A stretch of 64,000 nucleotides of DNA from Arctopsyche grandis (Eukaryota; Arthropoda; Insecta; Trichoptera; Hydropsychidae), in NCBI RefSeq assembly GCF_051622035.1, contig NC_135359.1, positions 16,925,501 to 16,989,500 on the forward strand, written 5' to 3'. Positions 36,159-47,640 of this stretch are shown piece by piece. Both the position numbers and the translations under genes were made by a program. The notes below the pieces were generated by a model that made no database searches, had not been told where the DNA came from, and was given only the letters and a program-made list of their open reading frames with translations. Within the stretch, counting starts at the first letter, position 1; the number at the start of each line of letters is the position of its first letter.

Positions 36159-36905
36159 CTAAAGCAGATTGTGTTTAGGTAATCTGTGTTTATACCTGAA
36201 GGGTATAGACATTTTGTTGTAATCACCGAGACTCTTCACAAGTGTGTTAGTATGGTTATTAGTGATTCTGTCATAGAATCTACTGGTTAGTTTCTTAGTA
36301 ATGTCTGTAACAAACGGAATTTTATATATGGCATACAGGTTTTTCAGGTTAGTATATATGGGTGTATTATAAATTATTTTTAGGGATTTATTTTGTATTA
36401 CTTGGAGCTTGGAAAGGTTAGTATTCGAGGCGTTATTCCATACAGGTGAAGCATAGGTTAATAATGGTAATATGAGCGCGCGATATAATTTTATTTTATT
36501 TAGCGTTGATAAAGAACTATGGCGATTAAATATTGGATATATTGAGGATATACCCCACATCGCTTTGCATTTCGCTGCCTCAATGTGAGGTGCCCATCTC
36601 ATTCTTTTATCGAACGTAACTCCTAAATATTTTATTACTGACTGCCATTTCAGACTTTCTCCAGAGGGGATTTTCAGATCTGAACTTGGCTTATGCTTTC
36701 TAACACTAAAGAATATGGCGTCTGTTTTGGTTTGATTCATTTGAATTTTCCACTTGGTGAAGTGTTCAGTAATTGTTTTAATTGCAAATTCAAGATTTTT
36801 AAGAATAGTGTCTGGTTTTTTGCTACTTGTGAAGCAAGCGGTATCATCTGCATATAGGGCTATGTGACAGTTTTTTGGAGATAAATTGATTTGATTTGGC
36901 CCCCA
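36159..36905 (-). mobile_element. Jockey-type LINE reverse transcriptase, C-terminal half
   Basis: Minus strand from about 36905: NCHIALYADDTACFTSS (catalytic YADD at 36843-36854), then an open run of 193 residues (36740-36159) with IKYLGVTFDKRMRW, LTYASPVWNNAS and KLQVIQNKSLKII, the thumb and following region of Jockey-type polymerases. The open frame suggests a relatively recent 5'-truncated insertion. The segment GAGCTCAAAAACCTATTTAC at 36070-36089 recurs at about 57795 and 56340 and may be its 3' UTR. Confidence 0.85.
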
Positions 36906-37004
36906 TACACGAATGAAATGAAAATACCTTAAAATATCCTTTAAGCATTTTTAATTGCTTAGATTTGAAGTTGACCAAACAGCGTCCATTTTTACTAACC
37001 TCCT

Positions 37005-37130
37005 CTACGTTTCACATGGTCTTCGTTTAAGAAGTCATTTTATATCTCTTATCTCTTATCCGATCGTTTTCATACTTTGCCATATTGCTAATTTTTTACA
37101 TAACTCCTTTACGTTTCATTTCAAATAGTA
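37005..37130 (-). repeat. dispersed repeat (GTATGAAAACGATC family), minus
   Basis: CCGATCGTTTTCATACTTTG and CTCCTTTACGTTTCA are complements of the blocks at 20780 and 63478; the left part also matches 14232. Confidence 0.45.
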
Positions 37131-37169
37131 CCGAGCGTACTGATTGGTCAATGCACCGAACGGTATCAG

Positions 37170-37390
37170 AGCTGGTTTTAGGGGGGGGCTGGGTCGGCCG
37201 GCGCCCGAGGGCGCCAAATAAGTTAGGGCGCCACTCGATGTGTCAAAAGCGCTTTAAAATTTTAAAAATTGGAGCGCCAAAAGGCATACAAAATTTTAGA
37301 TTAAAGCGCCAAAGGCGAAATTATTTTCTAAGGGTGTTTACAAAAAATTGCCCGAGGGCGCCATTGGGTGTAAGGCCGGCACTGACCGAA
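37170..37390. repeat. GC-rich repeat with GGGCGCC motifs
   Basis: GGCCGGCGCCCGAGGGCGCC opens it; GCCCGAGGGCGCCATTGG and GGCCGGCAC close it. The arms are similar but in the same sense, so this is not a simple hairpin. Unclassified. Confidence 0.4.
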
Positions 37391-37539
37391 ATAATAAACA
37401 TTAATGATTTATATTCATTTTAACTATTCCTCATTCGCTAGTGAATGTTTCTTTGTTTCAAAGGGTGCTACCAATTTTCACTCTCCGAGTCGAGAATTTG
37501 AGAAAATCGTGAAAATCTGAAAATCATTTCAGTTTATAG

Positions 37540-38400
37540 CTGTTTTTTTAACGCGTGCGTGGCTTTTCGTGGTGTTTCGCTGCAAGAGCATCTCACGTCA
37601 CGCTTAGAAAAGGACAAAGCGATGCGCAAGACCGAGAAGAGTCGAATTGATGGAGAAGGGAAGGGGAACCAAGCGAAAGGGGGCCTGCATCGCGCCACGG
37701 AACACGTGAGAATTGCAGAGCGGGTCAACGTTGAACGTGCGTCATCATTAGCGTACGTACAAAAACATAATGCTTTGTGTCCAACACTACTAAAGTTCAC
37801 GGTGGGACGACCCAGACGACGAATATCAGATTTATGACGTTATTCTGTCAAAGATCTTGTTTGGCCTGTAAGACAGGGAAGGTATGTTGACCGTATCCCG
37901 GTCTAACGAAACACGTGTTGTGTAGTTTGAAAGAGGATCATTTATTTTCGTTCAATTGGTACAATGGTTATTGTATGTACGAAGAGGTTTCTTCGGAGAA
38001 GTGATCTGTTTGAACTCCAGAGGCTCACTCTGCCGGTGGAGGTTGCTGCGTTGCTTTATAAACGTTTTGGGTTGAAGTGTGTCGTGTGCACATCTTTTGT
38101 TCTTGGTACTCGCGCTGCCCTAGTTATGCTGCGAGCGTGGTTTTATGGGTTCATACGCCTGGACGTAGTTCGTGGTTTTTATGGGTTCAGTGTGTTCTTC
38201 CTTTGTTTCCCAGATACGTGTATAGAAACACGTGTCGACCTTTTGACGAGGCGAGCGTGTGCCATGCGTTAATGACTTTCCTGGATATGTGTCGCAGTGA
38301 CCTGATGAGATCATTTCAGTTGTACTATATGCCTACAGGCCTAAAGTCATTATCAAGCATAGTAAATCCGGTTTCATAGAATTGTTATGAAAATATGCGT
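37540..38400. other. GC-richer unexplained block
   Basis: Base composition is clearly above the neighbourhood. Two frames on the + strand stay open for 92 and 102 codons (37559-37837, 37964-38272), but neither resembles a known family. Could be an unrecognised element or the 5' part of a transcript. Confidence 0.3.
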
Positions 38401-38639
38401 GCAATAATGGTTCATAAATACAAAAGTCACGCACACGTACCTTTTCTTGATAAAAATTTGATCTGATGCAATAAAGTTGAACAAGATACCTGCTATTGAG
38501 GATTTTGTGGGTTAACTTAATTTACCTTTAAAACCGTTTGAATCCCGATTCCTGTTTCAGTTCCGCATCTCGATTCCTTTTTCAACTGCAAAAATTGTTT
38601 GCAGAAATAAATTTTAACTATGTTAATAAATCATTAAAG

Positions 38640-39345
38640 CTGTGAATTTCTTTCCTTGAGTAAAACACTTTTAATTCATTCTGAAGCTTTTTTTTATCTA
38701 GAATTGGATATGATTCAACGGTTAGTAGTAGATCTTCCATTAGCATTTTCTTTCTGTACTTTTAAAGCGAAAGCAGAAGGAATGAGAAAAAGTGACAGGT
38801 GTCGGGCGCGCATACGACGCAACACGAAATACTGTCGGGAGTGGCAGTACGAGACCAAGCTCCTTCGCCCACTCGAGTATATTCCATCGAAAACCGTACT
38901 GCCCAAAATCATTAACGATGCCTCACTTTCTGATATTAGTACCGCGGTGTACATATGAACATTATTGGATGTATCGGCGAGCGGGCGAGCTAAATACACG
39001 CTTAAATTGTATTGATATTTTCATATAACATACATAAATTTAAGTATATTATGATATTGCATTTTTCTCAATTTGCTTGGGGTTGCTGCAGTTCCGCAGT
39101 GCGTATGGACGAGCCACCACTGGATATATATATATACGTTTAATTAGATTAATAACTGCATAAAGATGATAAATTTATTGATTAAATTTTACACGTGTTT
39201 TCTTTTTTTTAACAGTTTTTAACCTTTGAACTGTACCAATTATTTTGTGATAACAATTACTCTATTGCAAGTGCCATAATTATTGCGATTATTTGTTTCA
39301 GATAATAAAATCGTTACAGTTATTATTGTCTTGTATTAATTTATA
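38640..39345. other. intergenic sequence, no gene recognised
   Basis: Contains an open frame of 100 codons (38656-38958) without family resemblance, and a CAGTGCGTATGGACG..CACTGG block near 39095-39122 that may be a DNA-transposon end. Confidence 0.35.
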
Positions 39346-39349
39346 TTAT

Positions 39350-39450
39350 CGAACTAGTGGTTTTACCCGGCTTCACTCGGTATTTGTAATATAAACCACA
39401 TAAACATGACTAATCTAATAGTAAACATTTTATTTAATTTATTTGACTAG
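39350..39450 (-). mobile_element. Helitron-like 3' end, minus strand
   Basis: ACTAGTGGTTTTACCCGGCT followed by TCACTCGGTATTTGTAATAT is the complement of a Helitron-like end (CTAG|T). The TTTATTTAATTTATTTGA body follows. Confidence 0.5.
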
Positions 39451-39510
39451 TTTAATTTTATATAAATTTATATATATATATATATAAAAAAAAAAAATAT
39501 ATATATATAT

Positions 39511-39966
39511 TGTAATGAACGATATTACGCGCGTCTTTATGCAGAGGGCGTGATATCTCGTTATTCTTCCAAAGAGTCAAGTTAGGTGGAAACGTGGACT
39601 AACCTTGGGATATTTGTATAACTGTATATAGTCGGGGAGATTCCTGACCGCAAGTCGTGTGCGTTGATAACAGCTTCTCCAGAAGCTGGCCCTGTGGTTT
39701 CGTCACAGCAGCGGGAGGGGGAGGCAGGAGACAAACTCCGTACTGCCTCGTGTGGACACAAGATGGCGACCTCTGGGCGTCTCTGAAGCGCTCGGCGGAG
39801 GTGCTGGAGGGAGGTCCTTCCCGGTTGGAAGCTGGCGAAGGAGAGAGCGCGTCTCGACCCTTATCGAGACGGGGTAGTGTGTTTGGCGCGGTAAAGTAGT
39901 TGGTGCCAACCTAAAGGTTACTACCGCTACCAACTTAAGGGACACTTGGGAGAATGTCGCGTTACA
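39511..39966 (-). repeat. 3' LTR of the minus-strand element
   Basis: 456 bp; + strand ends TGTAATGAACG ... GTCGCGTTACA. It matches the other LTR by eye, including the 80-codon chance ORF in each. Confidence 0.9.
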
Positions 39967-40029
39967 TCCTCCCCCTCGAGTTCAGAGGGCAAGCGTCCGG
40001 TCTCTGAACTCGGATAGCGCCGAAGCCTA

Positions 40030-41739
40030 TCATTGTGCAACGGGCTTCGTACGAGGTCTTCTTCTTCGTCGCTTCGGCACGACCGGTGCCGGAACGTCAG
40101 CCAGGTGTGGCATCCGCTCATCGGCCAACGTATTGACCGTTGTCTTGACGAATGTTGATGGTCTTCGCGGCCTTCCTTTTCTTCGCCTCGGCACGCTCGG
40201 CGCTGGAACGCCGACCAGGTGTGACATCCGCTGATCGACAGGCGTGTTGACAGCGGACATGAGGAAGGTGGTCGGACTCAGGGTCTCCCTGATCCAGAAG
40301 GGCCCCTCTCGTACGGGGACGAACGTAGCGCTCCGCCCCTCTTCAGCGGGGTTGACGTATGGCGGCAGCAGCACCAGATCGGCGGCTCGATATCTGGTGT
40401 GGGCTCTTCGGTCTTGGTCCGCGTATCGTCTGCTCTGGTCCGGGCGCTTCCTCCAATCGAGGATAGGAGTCTTCGCGGGAGCTGGTACCTTCGTGGCCTT
40501 CAGGACGGACGATAGGTGGGTCACCGGGGGGTTACAGGTGCGACAGTTCGCCGCTCTTCGGACTTGATCCGCGCGTTTTCTCTGTTCCGGGCGTTTTCTC
40601 CAGTCGAGGATAGGGGTCTTCGCGGGAGCTGGTGCCTTCGTCGCTCGGAGAACGGACGATAGGTGGGTCACCGGTATCTGGCGTGGACACGTCGCCAGGG
40701 CGATCGTTGACAACGTGGCCCCGGTCTTCGTCTTGCACGTGGGACAATTGCTCTTTATCACACCTGGAGCTCCGCAACCGTAACATGCGACAGGTGGTTT
40801 CGTAGGTGTCCCCTTTTTCTTGCGACATTCTTCAACCGAATGTCCTCGGTTGTGGCAGAACGAGCATGTTGGACGAAATCGCGGCCTTTGTTCGCCCATT
40901 CGGTCCGTTTTCGTGAATGTACGGTCACTTCCGGCCGCGGGCCTCGAACGGTGTGGAATGTCGGGGCACGCTATTGTTCTGGCCCCAGGTAGTCCCGTTG
41001 GGGTCTCAGCGTCCATATCGGCGATCGCGCGGGCTTGGAGAATCAATTCCTGGAAATTGTCTATCCGCTCTCGCCTCAAACGGGTTCGTAGAAAAGGAGA
41101 TAATAGGCCGTATACAATGTCGAGTTGCATCGTTTCGGGAATGTCGTACGGCATTTTCGCGAATAACGCGCGTTTTCGATTTACGAAAAGGTCCGTTGAT
41201 TCCCCTTCTAGTTGCCTAGTTGCGCTAACTTCGAGAAACAGACGGTAAGCCGGTCGACGTTCGCCGTAGCTGCTTCGTAGCGCCTCTAGCGCCATGGACC
41301 AGGTGGGGGTGGAAGGTTTCATTCCCACCCACCAAGTCGCCGCGTCTCGATCGAGCATCATGGGTAAACCTAGAAGCGCGTCCTCGTCGGGGATTCGGCA
41401 ACAGTTTTTGAACGTCTCGATGGCATCAATGAACGCCTCGACTGATTCCGACGAGTCGCCGGCAAACCGAGATTTGCAATTCGCAAAATTTCCCGCCGCG
41501 ACCGGGGCAGGTGAAATGACGGGGGAAGGAACAGATGCGGTTCGGGAAGCTATAAGCTGCTCCATCATCAGCTTCATCATTTGCAACAGCATTGCGCCGT
41601 CTACTGGAACTGGTGATGGGGGAGTCGACTGACCTTCCGGTGGGGAAGCCGACTGACCTTCCGGTGGGGAAGTCGCCTCTGAAGTAGACGCGTCTGGGTC
41701 TACGTCCCCCGCGGAGCGTAGATTGTACGCTGAGGCCAT
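40030..41739 (-). CDS. gag fused to an integrase C-terminal segment
   Basis: 569 residues, starting at ATG 41739, 64 bases inside the 5' LTR. Residues 85-245 are a retrotransposon gag domain (DAATWWVGM at 132-140). Residues 292-305 are a CCHC zinc knuckle (CSFCHNRGHSVEEC), and 319-332 a second with Val in place of His (CYGCGAPGVIKSNC). Residues 356-396 and 405-444 are a duplicated module (PVTHLSSVL..PAKTPILDWRKRP). About 449-495 matches the integrase C-terminal GPF/Y region (RAADLVLL ... REGPFWIRETLSPTTF). A second duplicated module (VNTxxDxRMxHLxxVPAP) and basic tail follow. The frame is intact, so the fused product could package the element's RNA; this role is inferred. Confidence 0.85.
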   Translation of the reverse strand: MASAYNLRSAGDVDPDASTSEATSPPEGQSASPPEGQSTPPSPVPVDGAMLLQMMKLMMEQLIASRTASVPSPVISPAPVAAGNFANCKSRFAGDSSESVEAFIDAIETFKNCCRIPDEDALLGLPMMLDRDAATWWVGMKPSTPTWSMALEALRSSYGERRPAYRLFLEVSATRQLEGESTDLFVNRKRALFAKMPYDIPETMQLDIVYGLLSPFLRTRLRRERIDNFQELILQARAIADMDAETPTGLPGARTIACPDIPHRSRPAAGSDRTFTKTDRMGEQRPRFRPTCSFCHNRGHSVEECRKKKGTPTKPPVACYGCGAPGVIKSNCPTCKTKTGATLSTIALATCPRQIPVTHLSSVLRATKAPAPAKTPILDWRKRPEQRKRADQVRRAANCRTCNPPVTHLSSVLKATKVPAPAKTPILDWRKRPDQSRRYADQDRRAHTRYRAADLVLLPPYVNPAEEGRSATFVPVREGPFWIRETLSPTTFLMSAVNTPVDQRMSHLVGVPAPSVPRRRKGRPRRPSTFVKTTVNTLADERMPHLADVPAPVVPKRRRRRPRTKPVAQ

Positions 41740-41802
41740 CTTCGTGATGACTTCGTGAACGCAAAAGTGACTTGCTGGTCAGGCCCACTCGTTGGGCGCC
41801 AA

Positions 41803-42258
41803 TGTAATGAACGATATTACGCGCGTCTTTATGCAGAGGGCGTGATATCTCGTTATTCTTCCAAAGAGTCAAGTTAGGTGGAAACGTGGACTAACCTTGG
41901 GATATTTGTATAACTGTATATAGTCGGGGAGATTCCTGACCGCAAGTCGTGTGCGTTGATAACAGCTTCTCCAGAAGCTGGCCCTGTGGTTTCGTCACAG
42001 CAGCGGGAGGGGGAGGCAGGAGACAAACTCCGTACTGCCTCGTGTGGACACAAGATGGCGACCTCTGGGCGTCTCTGAAGCGCTCGGCGGAGGTGCTGGA
42101 GGGAGGTCCTTCCCGGTTGGAAGCTGGCGAAGGAGAGAGCGCGTCTCGACCCTTATCGAGACGGGGTAGTGTGTTTGGCGCGGTAAAGTAGTTGGTGCCA
42201 ACCTAAAGGTTACTACCGCTACCAACTTAAGGGACACTTGGGAGAATGTCGCGTTACA
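41803..42258 (-). repeat. 5' LTR of the minus-strand element
   Basis: 456 bp, same ends as the 3' LTR. The primer-binding site abuts its inner edge at about 41788-41802. Confidence 0.9.
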
Positions 42259-43599
<1,341 letters not shown>

Positions 43600-44142
43600 T
43601 GAACATATGTATAAAGAGACGTATGAAATTAGGATGGAGTGCATTTGGACGAATGCATGTTGTTTTTTAAATAAAAAAATGCCACTCTGTCTGAAGAAAA
43701 AGATTGGTCAATGCGTTTTGGCAGTGATGACGTATAGATCTGAAATTTGGACATTGAACGCCAAGATCTTACACAAAGTTCAATGCACTCAAAGTAATAT
43801 GAAACGCTGTATTCTCGGCATAACGAGGAACGATAGGAAGCGGAAAACGTGGGTGAGAAGTATGACAAGGATAGTGCACATAGTGGATAAAGTAAAGAGA
43901 ATGAAATGACAATGGGCGGGCCACGTGGTTAGAAGAATGGACGAGAGAAGTGCTAGAATGGTACCCGAGAGAATGCAAAAGGATAAAAGGAAGACCGCGG
44001 GGAAGATGCGTAGACGAAATTAGGAAAATGTGTGATGGATGAGATTTGCGCAAAACAGAGACGAATATATGTAAGCGTGTTGGAAAGACCTTCATCCAGC
44101 AGTGGATGGTGAGCGGCTGTAAATGATGATGCAAACTCCTGC
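43600..44142 (+). mobile_element. RTE-type LINE 3' end
   Basis: Reads KKMPLCLKKKIGQCVLAVMT, then SEIWTLNAKILHKVQCTQ and MKRCILGITRNDRKR, the C-terminal region of RTE-type polymerases. At 43907-43909 a TGA replaces the Trp of the KWQWAGHVV motif. The frame then shifts; VLEWYPRECKRIKGRPRG and CVDEIRKMC are in another frame. It ends with TTCATCCAGCAGTGGATGGT and a TGATGATG tail. Dead copy. Confidence 0.8.
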
Positions 44143-44313
44143 TTAACACGCTCAACCCGGCGTGTACCACCGGTGGCCACGCGGATAGTGCTATAGCAGA
44201 CTATAATATTATGGTTCCACTTCATTGAGCACCCCAACACTAAAATTCCTATAAAGCTGTAAAGATTTAGGGACAACTCATTATATAAAGTGATTTAATG
44301 CTGTCACGCATAA

Positions 44314-45119
44314 AGGTCTGTTCATACTTAACAGCACTGCACGGCTTCAGCACTGCACGACTCCGTTTCAAATATGTCATTTTATTACATTTATATTCAT
44401 ATCTACCTACACGTCGCGGTCACGTCACGTTTACAGCAATTTGGCCGAGTGCAAGGCAAAATCGGCTTACTTATACATTAGAGGCCATGACGATACGGCG
44501 CAATATTGCTTACGCCGTATTGTCGGGTACTTGCGATATGAATGCATACACGTACATTCGTAGCTACGCGTCAGAATACAAGTCAGCAAAAATGTTTCGA
44601 CGTTTATCGAACGAAAAATTATGTATAATCGCGCTGTTGTTGGAAGAAGAAGCTCAAGAAGGCAATAAAAAATCACGGAGGCGTTTTGATGTGCATCCCA
44701 TGTTAAAAAATAGAAAAACCAAAGGAGAGTTTTAGACACTGTATAAGGAGCTTGTGGATGATGGACAATTTTTTTTTTTAATATTTCCGTAAAAAAATTA
44801 ATTTTTTTTTAAATATTTGCGCCAAAACCATGTCGAAAGATTGTAACAGCTGTCAACTGTCACTATCGATAATAGCGGCAGACTCATGGCACGTAATTCG
44901 CGTGTATATTTCCACGATGGCCAAAAAAACGGATACGATACGTTGACGGATGTTGCTGTAATGTATGAACAGGAAATGTCGGGTACTGCTGTAAGCCTGC
45001 CGTGGCGTAAACGTGACGGTTGGTATGAATATACCCATACAAAATGTACCAAAGAATACTTTTCGTACGGCCGGATACCTGCTGAAGTCGGTACGTGCTG
45101 ACTAGGTATGAACAGACCT
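44314..45119 (+). mobile_element. PIF/Harbinger deletion derivative with TAA target duplication
   Basis: 806 bp; ends AGGTCTGTTCATAC and GTATGAACAGACCT. TAA flanks both sides (44311-44313, 45120-45122). It carries a fragment of the transposase N-terminus. The termini match the MITE at 3258-3463. Nested inside the TTAA element. Confidence 0.85.
44592..44770 (+). pseudogene. Harbinger transposase N-terminal fragment
   Basis: Reads MFRRLSNEKLCIIALLLEEE, then SRRRFDVHPMLKNRKTKGEF, a stop (TAG 44733-44735), and TLYKELVDDG. This is the start of Harbinger nuclease proteins (WxVHPxNxxRxxxGEFHxLYxEL). The DDE catalytic region is missing. Confidence 0.75.
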
Positions 45120-45197
45120 TAATTGGGTGCCGATACGCGTGACAGTGCCGCCACACGGGCAAATGTATGAAATCATGCGCCGGGCTGAATGTGTTAA

Positions 45198-46222
45198 GCA
45201 AATGAAAAGTTTATTATCGGTTATATAGATAACAGGCCAATTTTACTATCGATCAATTGATTGTTACGAAATCGATGTGCATTTGAGCGCACGGTGAAGG
45301 TGAATGTTGGGCAGGCGCGAGCGCAACGCTGCTCCTGTTCGCGACACGTGCAGTCGTCGGTCTTCACAGCCGACACGTGACGTCTCACGTCGCGAACTGT
45401 ACGTCGAACGATTTATATACGTACATACACTTGCAAAGAACACCCCCGCATCGTGCAACAATCGCCATAGATAGCCCTCAGGTGCGAAATATTTCAAATG
45501 TTGCAAATTTAACCGACTGTCGTTCCGTTATCAGTGTTGTCATTTGACTTTACTCGCACGTACATCAACGCTGACTTTAACCCTACGAAGAACAGCAAAC
45601 ATACACAAATGTATACGTACATACGTTGTTGCGATTGCATCATCAAATGATGATCTCCGATTTGAATCCTGACGTGTGTGAATACTATTTGCTAGTTGCC
45701 ATCCTCTTATTTCATCATATTTTCGACAATAATGCATACGTATGTATATATTCGGATCAGTGCGACTGTGTATCCTTATCTTGTTTTGGTTTTTTAATAC
45801 TGCCCAAGTTTACGCTTGCAATGATTAATTATTTTTATCGAGTGAGTCACTATGGGTTTCAGCACTGGTGTTATCTTAACATATCCCCGATATACAAAAA
45901 ATGCATGTATAATATGACAATTTGTAAAAAATATGTATAATATTGAAATTTGTTTTTGTCAAGGATATAACAATAATGATATTTTTCAATTGTAATAATA
46001 ATATGGAATTACCTTTATCGTATGTGAAATTGGCAAAAAGTTAATTTTTGGTTTGTGTTATCAATCATTCTTTCCATAGCAACGACGACTTTGTTAGTGG
46101 CCTGTATTTATTTTGTTATGTGGTATGATCTTACAACCTACATATGTACATATATACTTATGTATAATACTCTTTAACCTTAAGTTTGAACATCCGTTTC
46201 ATTTTCAACTACTTATGATTAG
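45198..46222. other. intergenic sequence with a GC-rich CACGTG patch
   Basis: 45290-45420 is GC-rich and contains GACACGTGCAG and GACACGTGACGTCTCACGTC. Otherwise AT-rich with no gene recognised. Confidence 0.35.
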
Positions 46223-46345
46223 TAGAGGTCGGACCGGAAGCGTGCCGTTCTTTGTTTATTGTTCGTTGTGCATTGTTCATTTTTATGATGAACCTTTGTT
46301 AAAGGTTCGCCGAACCTTTTTTTATTGCACTCGGGCTTTGTGAAT
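46223..46345 (+). repeat. hAT MITE family, diverged copy
   Basis: TAGAGGTCGGACCGGAAGCG, GTTAAAGGTTCGCCGAACCT and a CACTCGGGCTTTGTGAATAG end. Same family as 3104-3236; target duplication not clear. Confidence 0.5.
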
Positions 46346-46403
46346 AGACCCAAAATGCCGCGATTCCTGGAAAAAGCACGCTCTCTATCCGCTCTCTAAT
46401 GAT

Positions 46404-46536
46404 TAGTCACCGGACCCAGAAGGTGCCGCGTATTGTTCAAAGGTTGTAAATGCATTGTTAAAGGTTTGCCGAACCTTTTTTACAAAGGATTTACAACAAT
46501 GGAACAATGAATAGCACTGTGACTATCCGGTGTCTA
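46404..46536 (+). repeat. hAT MITE, near-perfect 8-bp duplication
   Basis: TAGTCACCGGACCCAG ... CTATCCGGTGTCTA, flanked by CTAATGAT and CTTATGAT (7 of 8). Contains AAAGGTTTGCCGAACCTTTT hairpin. Confidence 0.65.
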
Positions 46537-46579
46537 CTTATGATGTTTTCTCTTAAAGTTATCTCTCATTATTTATGAG

Positions 46580-46681
46580 TAGTCACCGGAGCCTGAGGGG
46601 GCCGTGTATTGTTCAAAGGTTGTAAATGCATTGTTAAAGGTTTGCCGAACAATGGATAGCACTGTGACTATCCTACCTCTA
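46580..46681 (+). repeat. 102-bp hAT MITE with duplication TTTATGAG
   Basis: TAGTCACCGGAGCCTGAGG ... CTATCCTACCTCTA, flanked by TTTATGAG at 46572-46579 and 46682-46689. Appears identical to 58390-58491. Confidence 0.85.
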
Positions 46682-46689
46682 TTTATGAG

Positions 46690-47460
46690 ACTTTCAATAT
46701 CTTTGTTGCTCCCGGACTCTACAGTTACATATTCTGTTCAATCCTATCTACTTAACTTTTATCTACTATAATCTATACGAGTTTCTAATACAATTGTTAT
46801 ATAAGACGATACAGTCAATGACCTGTTGAAATCCAAAGTATTACTTTTAATAATATTTATTGCTACAGCTGCATTTTGTCTCACGACACGTGTAACCCTT
46901 AAATATTATTATCGCTATTTATCTTTATGATTAATTGTGTATCTACTCAATAATGTCTCGATACTCTCAAAGGATACATAAATCAAATATTAAAACGCGG
47001 ATGCTGCTCTGTTTACCAAAATTCTGTGATTGGTTAAAACTTATCATTCTTTTGTGTATAAATGCTCATGTTAGATCTATGGAACCTCACTTGCGATTAA
47101 ACAGCCTAACTAGTAACTTGCGATTAAACTGCCTTGCTAGTAACTTGTGATTTAACTGCCTAACTAGTACTTGTGACTGCTTTGAGAAATATAATATAAG
47201 CATATCAAAATTATGTTTCAATTATTATAATCTCCTACTCGTCCCAGTAACAATTTGAACAATAATTTCGCGTTTGATTTGGTCACTAAATGAAAGATCA
47301 GTGTTATATTGTCGGTCACTGACATTTGACTTTTGTCTGTCAAAAAAAAAAAACAAAAGTTGTTTACTGACCGTTCATTTTTATCTATATATCACTAAAT
47401 TTAAGTAACAGTTACTGATTTAAAAAAAAACTGACAATTTAAATTGTTATTATCGGTTTG
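46690..47460. other. intergenic sequence with small tandem motif
   Basis: Three diverged units of AGTAACTTGCGATTAAACTGCC at about 47090-47175. Otherwise nothing recognised. Confidence 0.4.
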
Positions 47461-47464
47461 GTGA

Positions 47465-47640
47465 TTATTCCGCACAAAGCGATCTCGATCACGGAACATC
47501 TGGCACCCGAAAATTCCATCCATATCAGAGAGTTATCAACGCCAGATATTCCGTATTCGCGATTTTTATGACAACGATTGTCGTGTCTGCAACGATTATT
47601 TCACAATGTGCGAAATAATCCGTTTACCGTTATAATCTGT
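47465..47640 (+). repeat. dispersed repeat, inverted relative to 63640-63850
   Basis: AGCGATCTCGATCACGGAAC, ATCTGGCACCCGAAAATTCC, CGCCAGATATTCCGTATTCG and AACGATTGTCGTG recur as complements at 63650-63850. It has an internal inverted layout. Unclassified. Confidence 0.55.

Larger units (their letters stand above)
39511..42258 (-). mobile_element. internally deleted Ty3/gypsy-type LTR retrotransposon
   Basis: 2748 bp on the minus strand, with two 456-bp LTRs that look identical. The 5' LTR is 41803-42258; just inside it, on the minus strand, TTGGCGCCCAACG is a tRNA-Lys-like primer-binding site. The purine tract GAGGGGGAGGA lies beside the 3' LTR. One ORF encodes gag joined to an integrase tail; protease, reverse transcriptase, RNase H and the integrase core are missing. 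It is inserted in an (AT)n tract, so ATAT flanks both sides. Identical LTRs imply recent movement using proteins supplied in trans. Confidence 0.9.
44147..45193. mobile_element. TTAA-flanked piggyBac-like MITE, interrupted
   Basis: TTAA occurs at 44143-44146 and 45194-45197. The ends CACGCTCAACCCGGCG and CGCCGGGCTGAATGTG form a 16-bp terminal inverted repeat with two mismatches. Without the Harbinger insertion the element would be about 240 bp. No transposase. A TTAA duplication fits piggyBac or Kolobok. It abuts the tail of the RTE fragment. Confidence 0.7.

Noticed and set aside
37883-38340. Solo LTR starting TGTTGACCG
   Set aside because: The left side looks like an LTR edge and a minus-strand AATAAA is present, but I found no partner end or target duplication.
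39657-39899. Identical 80-codon frames at 39657 and 41949 as duplicated genes
   Set aside because: They lie inside the two LTRs of one retrotransposon and are identical because the LTRs are.
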